Virus record (IMG/VR): IMGVR_UViG_3300046028_000120
Span: 1 to 23,958 of that record
Origin: a virus
Direction: 5' to 3' (one strand)
Length of the DNA: 23,958 nt
Shown: positions 22,978 to 23,958 of the stretch, in pieces
How positions within the stretch are numbered: the first letter of the stretch is position 1
How the letters are laid out: each line of letters starts with the position of its first letter
Translations under genes and position numbers: made by a program
Notes under the pieces: model-generated
Database searches by the model: none
What the model saw: only the letters and a program-made list of their open reading frames with translations
What the model was told of the DNA's origin: nothing

Positions 22978-23958
22978 GTGCCTTTACAGAAGATTCTCCT
23001 TAAGCCCGGAATTAACCGAGAAAACACTCGGTATACAACTGAAGGCGGGTATTACGAATCAAATTTGGTTCGCTTCCGCCAAGGCACGCCTGAAAAAATT
23101 GGCGGTTGGCTACGTATTTCTGCGAACACGTTTACAGGCATCTGCCGTTCACTCTGGAATTGGGTGACTTTGGCGGGTGCTAACCTAGTTGGTGTGGGTA
23201 CAGAAAGCAAGTTTTTCATTGAGCAGACGGGCGTGTATTTTGACATTACCCCAATTGCAAACACGCATGTGCTGGGTGCAAATCCCTTCACTACTGTTAA
23301 CGGTAGTAAGTCGGTCGCGGTTGCTGATGCTACGTACCTACCTGAAGTAGGTGATTACGTTATTTTTTCCAATGTCACTACTTTTAACAATGTAGACCTC
23401 GAAGGAGAGTTCCAAGTAGCTTCATTGTTGAGTACGACAGCATACACAGTAACGGCTAATACTTTTGCCAACGCAAGCGGTTCTGGTGGCGGTTCTCCGG
23501 TGTACGCTGCGTACCTAATTAAAGCTGGTCTTTTGGTGGTTGGTAACTTTTTGGGTTGGAGTTCTGGTGCGTGGGGTAGTTCCAACTGGGGTGGCTTGGG
23601 TCAAACTGCGAGTTCGGATGTAAGACTATGGACGCAGTACAACTTCGGCGAAAATCTGGTACTTGGTCCTAAAAAGGGCGCACTATACTTCTGGAACGCT
23701 TCGACTGCACCTGTACTACTGTACCCAACAGCAATAAGTATCTCCAATGGTTCTCCTGCGTTAGTGACGCTCACCACGAATACAGCCACTACGCTGCTAG
23801 ACGGTACGGCGTTAATGTTTGAAACTACAGGCGTTTTGCCAGCTCCGTTGGTTCCGTTCACGGTGTACTATGTTAAGTACCTGACACCAACTACATTTAA
23901 TTTATCGCTTACTTTTGGCGGTGCGGCGATTAACACTACCACCGCTGGGTCAGGGTCT
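22978..23958 (+). CDS. Tail nozzle/stabilisation-type protein (3' end outside window)
   Basis: A GTG start follows GAGGTG (22968-22973) and is eight bases after the endolysin stop. From it 327 codons stay open to the end of the window. The N-terminus reads PLQKILLKPGINRENTRYTT and then ESNLVRFRQGTPEKIGGWLR (about 29-48), followed by FTGICRSLWNWV. That start is typical of the large beta-propeller-like proteins that form the nozzle or stabilise the tail of SU10/P22-type podoviruses. Later residues are Thr/Gly/Ser-rich strands. It is one of the few structural genes located downstream of the lysis genes here. The C-terminus is not visible. Confidence 0.65.
   Translation, partial: MPLQKILLKPGINRENTRYTTEGGYYESNLVRFRQGTPEKIGGWLRISANTFTGICRSLWNWVTLAGANLVGVGTESKFFIEQTGVYFDITPIANTHVLGANPFTTVNGSKSVAVADATYLPEVGDYVIFSNVTTFNNVDLEGEFQVASLLSTTAYTVTANTFANASGSGGGSPVYAAYLIKAGLLVVGNFLGWSSGAWGSSNWGGLGQTASSDVRLWTQYNFGENLVLGPKKGALYFWNASTAPVLLYPTAISISNGSPALVTLTTNTATTLLDGTALMFETTGVLPAPLVPFTVYYVKYLTPTTFNLSLTFGGAAINTTTAGSGS

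Overview
The window is a contiguous piece of a tailed bacteriophage genome, cut at both ends. All genes lie on the + strand, packed with 1-15 nt gaps or start/stop overlaps. No integrase, repressor, replication gene, tRNA or CRISPR array is visible. The gene set (P22-type portal end, scaffold, gpT-like capsid, two adaptor-like proteins, no tape measure or tail tube, long fibres, nozzle-like protein) suggests a short-tailed phage. The style of the small proteins resembles environmental phages of lakes and seas. A Bug/TctC-type solute-binding protein hints at a betaproteobacterial (Burkholderiales-like) host, but this is inference.

Layout. 1-4722 is the head module: portal C-terminus, a small protein, a GroES-like co-chaperonin, scaffold, a small virion-type protein, a putative decoration protein and the major capsid protein. 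It closes with a strong intrinsic terminator (4741-4766). A near-consensus sigma70 promoter (4768-4796) and a structured leader (4806-4860) follow at once and drive the next block. 4886-11173 holds beta-rich virion-type proteins, a run of very small basic proteins (several sharing the motif SRADGIAxRGKTxG), an XhlA-like membrane protein, a zinc ribbon, and two head-tail adaptor candidates. 11187-18901 is the host-recognition block: a protein built of about eleven 20-residue repeats, a 1247-aa fibre ending in a self-cleaving S74 chaperone domain, a second 501-aa fibre, a glycine-rich gp38-like adhesin, and a small protein of unknown role.

18904-20906 is the surprise: a signal-peptide-bearing solute-binding protein of the tripartite tricarboxylate transporter (TctC/Bug) type, overlapping by one base a 376-aa PP-loop ATP-pyrophosphatase-like enzyme. 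Both sit inside the phage operon between the adhesin and the lysis genes and look like accessory host-manipulation genes. 20915-22969 is the membrane and lysis block: a tail-anchored coiled-coil protein, a membrane-anchored globular protein, a 3TM holin and a GH108 endolysin. From 22978 a tail nozzle/stabilisation-type gene starts at GTG and runs off the window.

Family names were assigned by recognising sequence patterns by eye. No database search was run.
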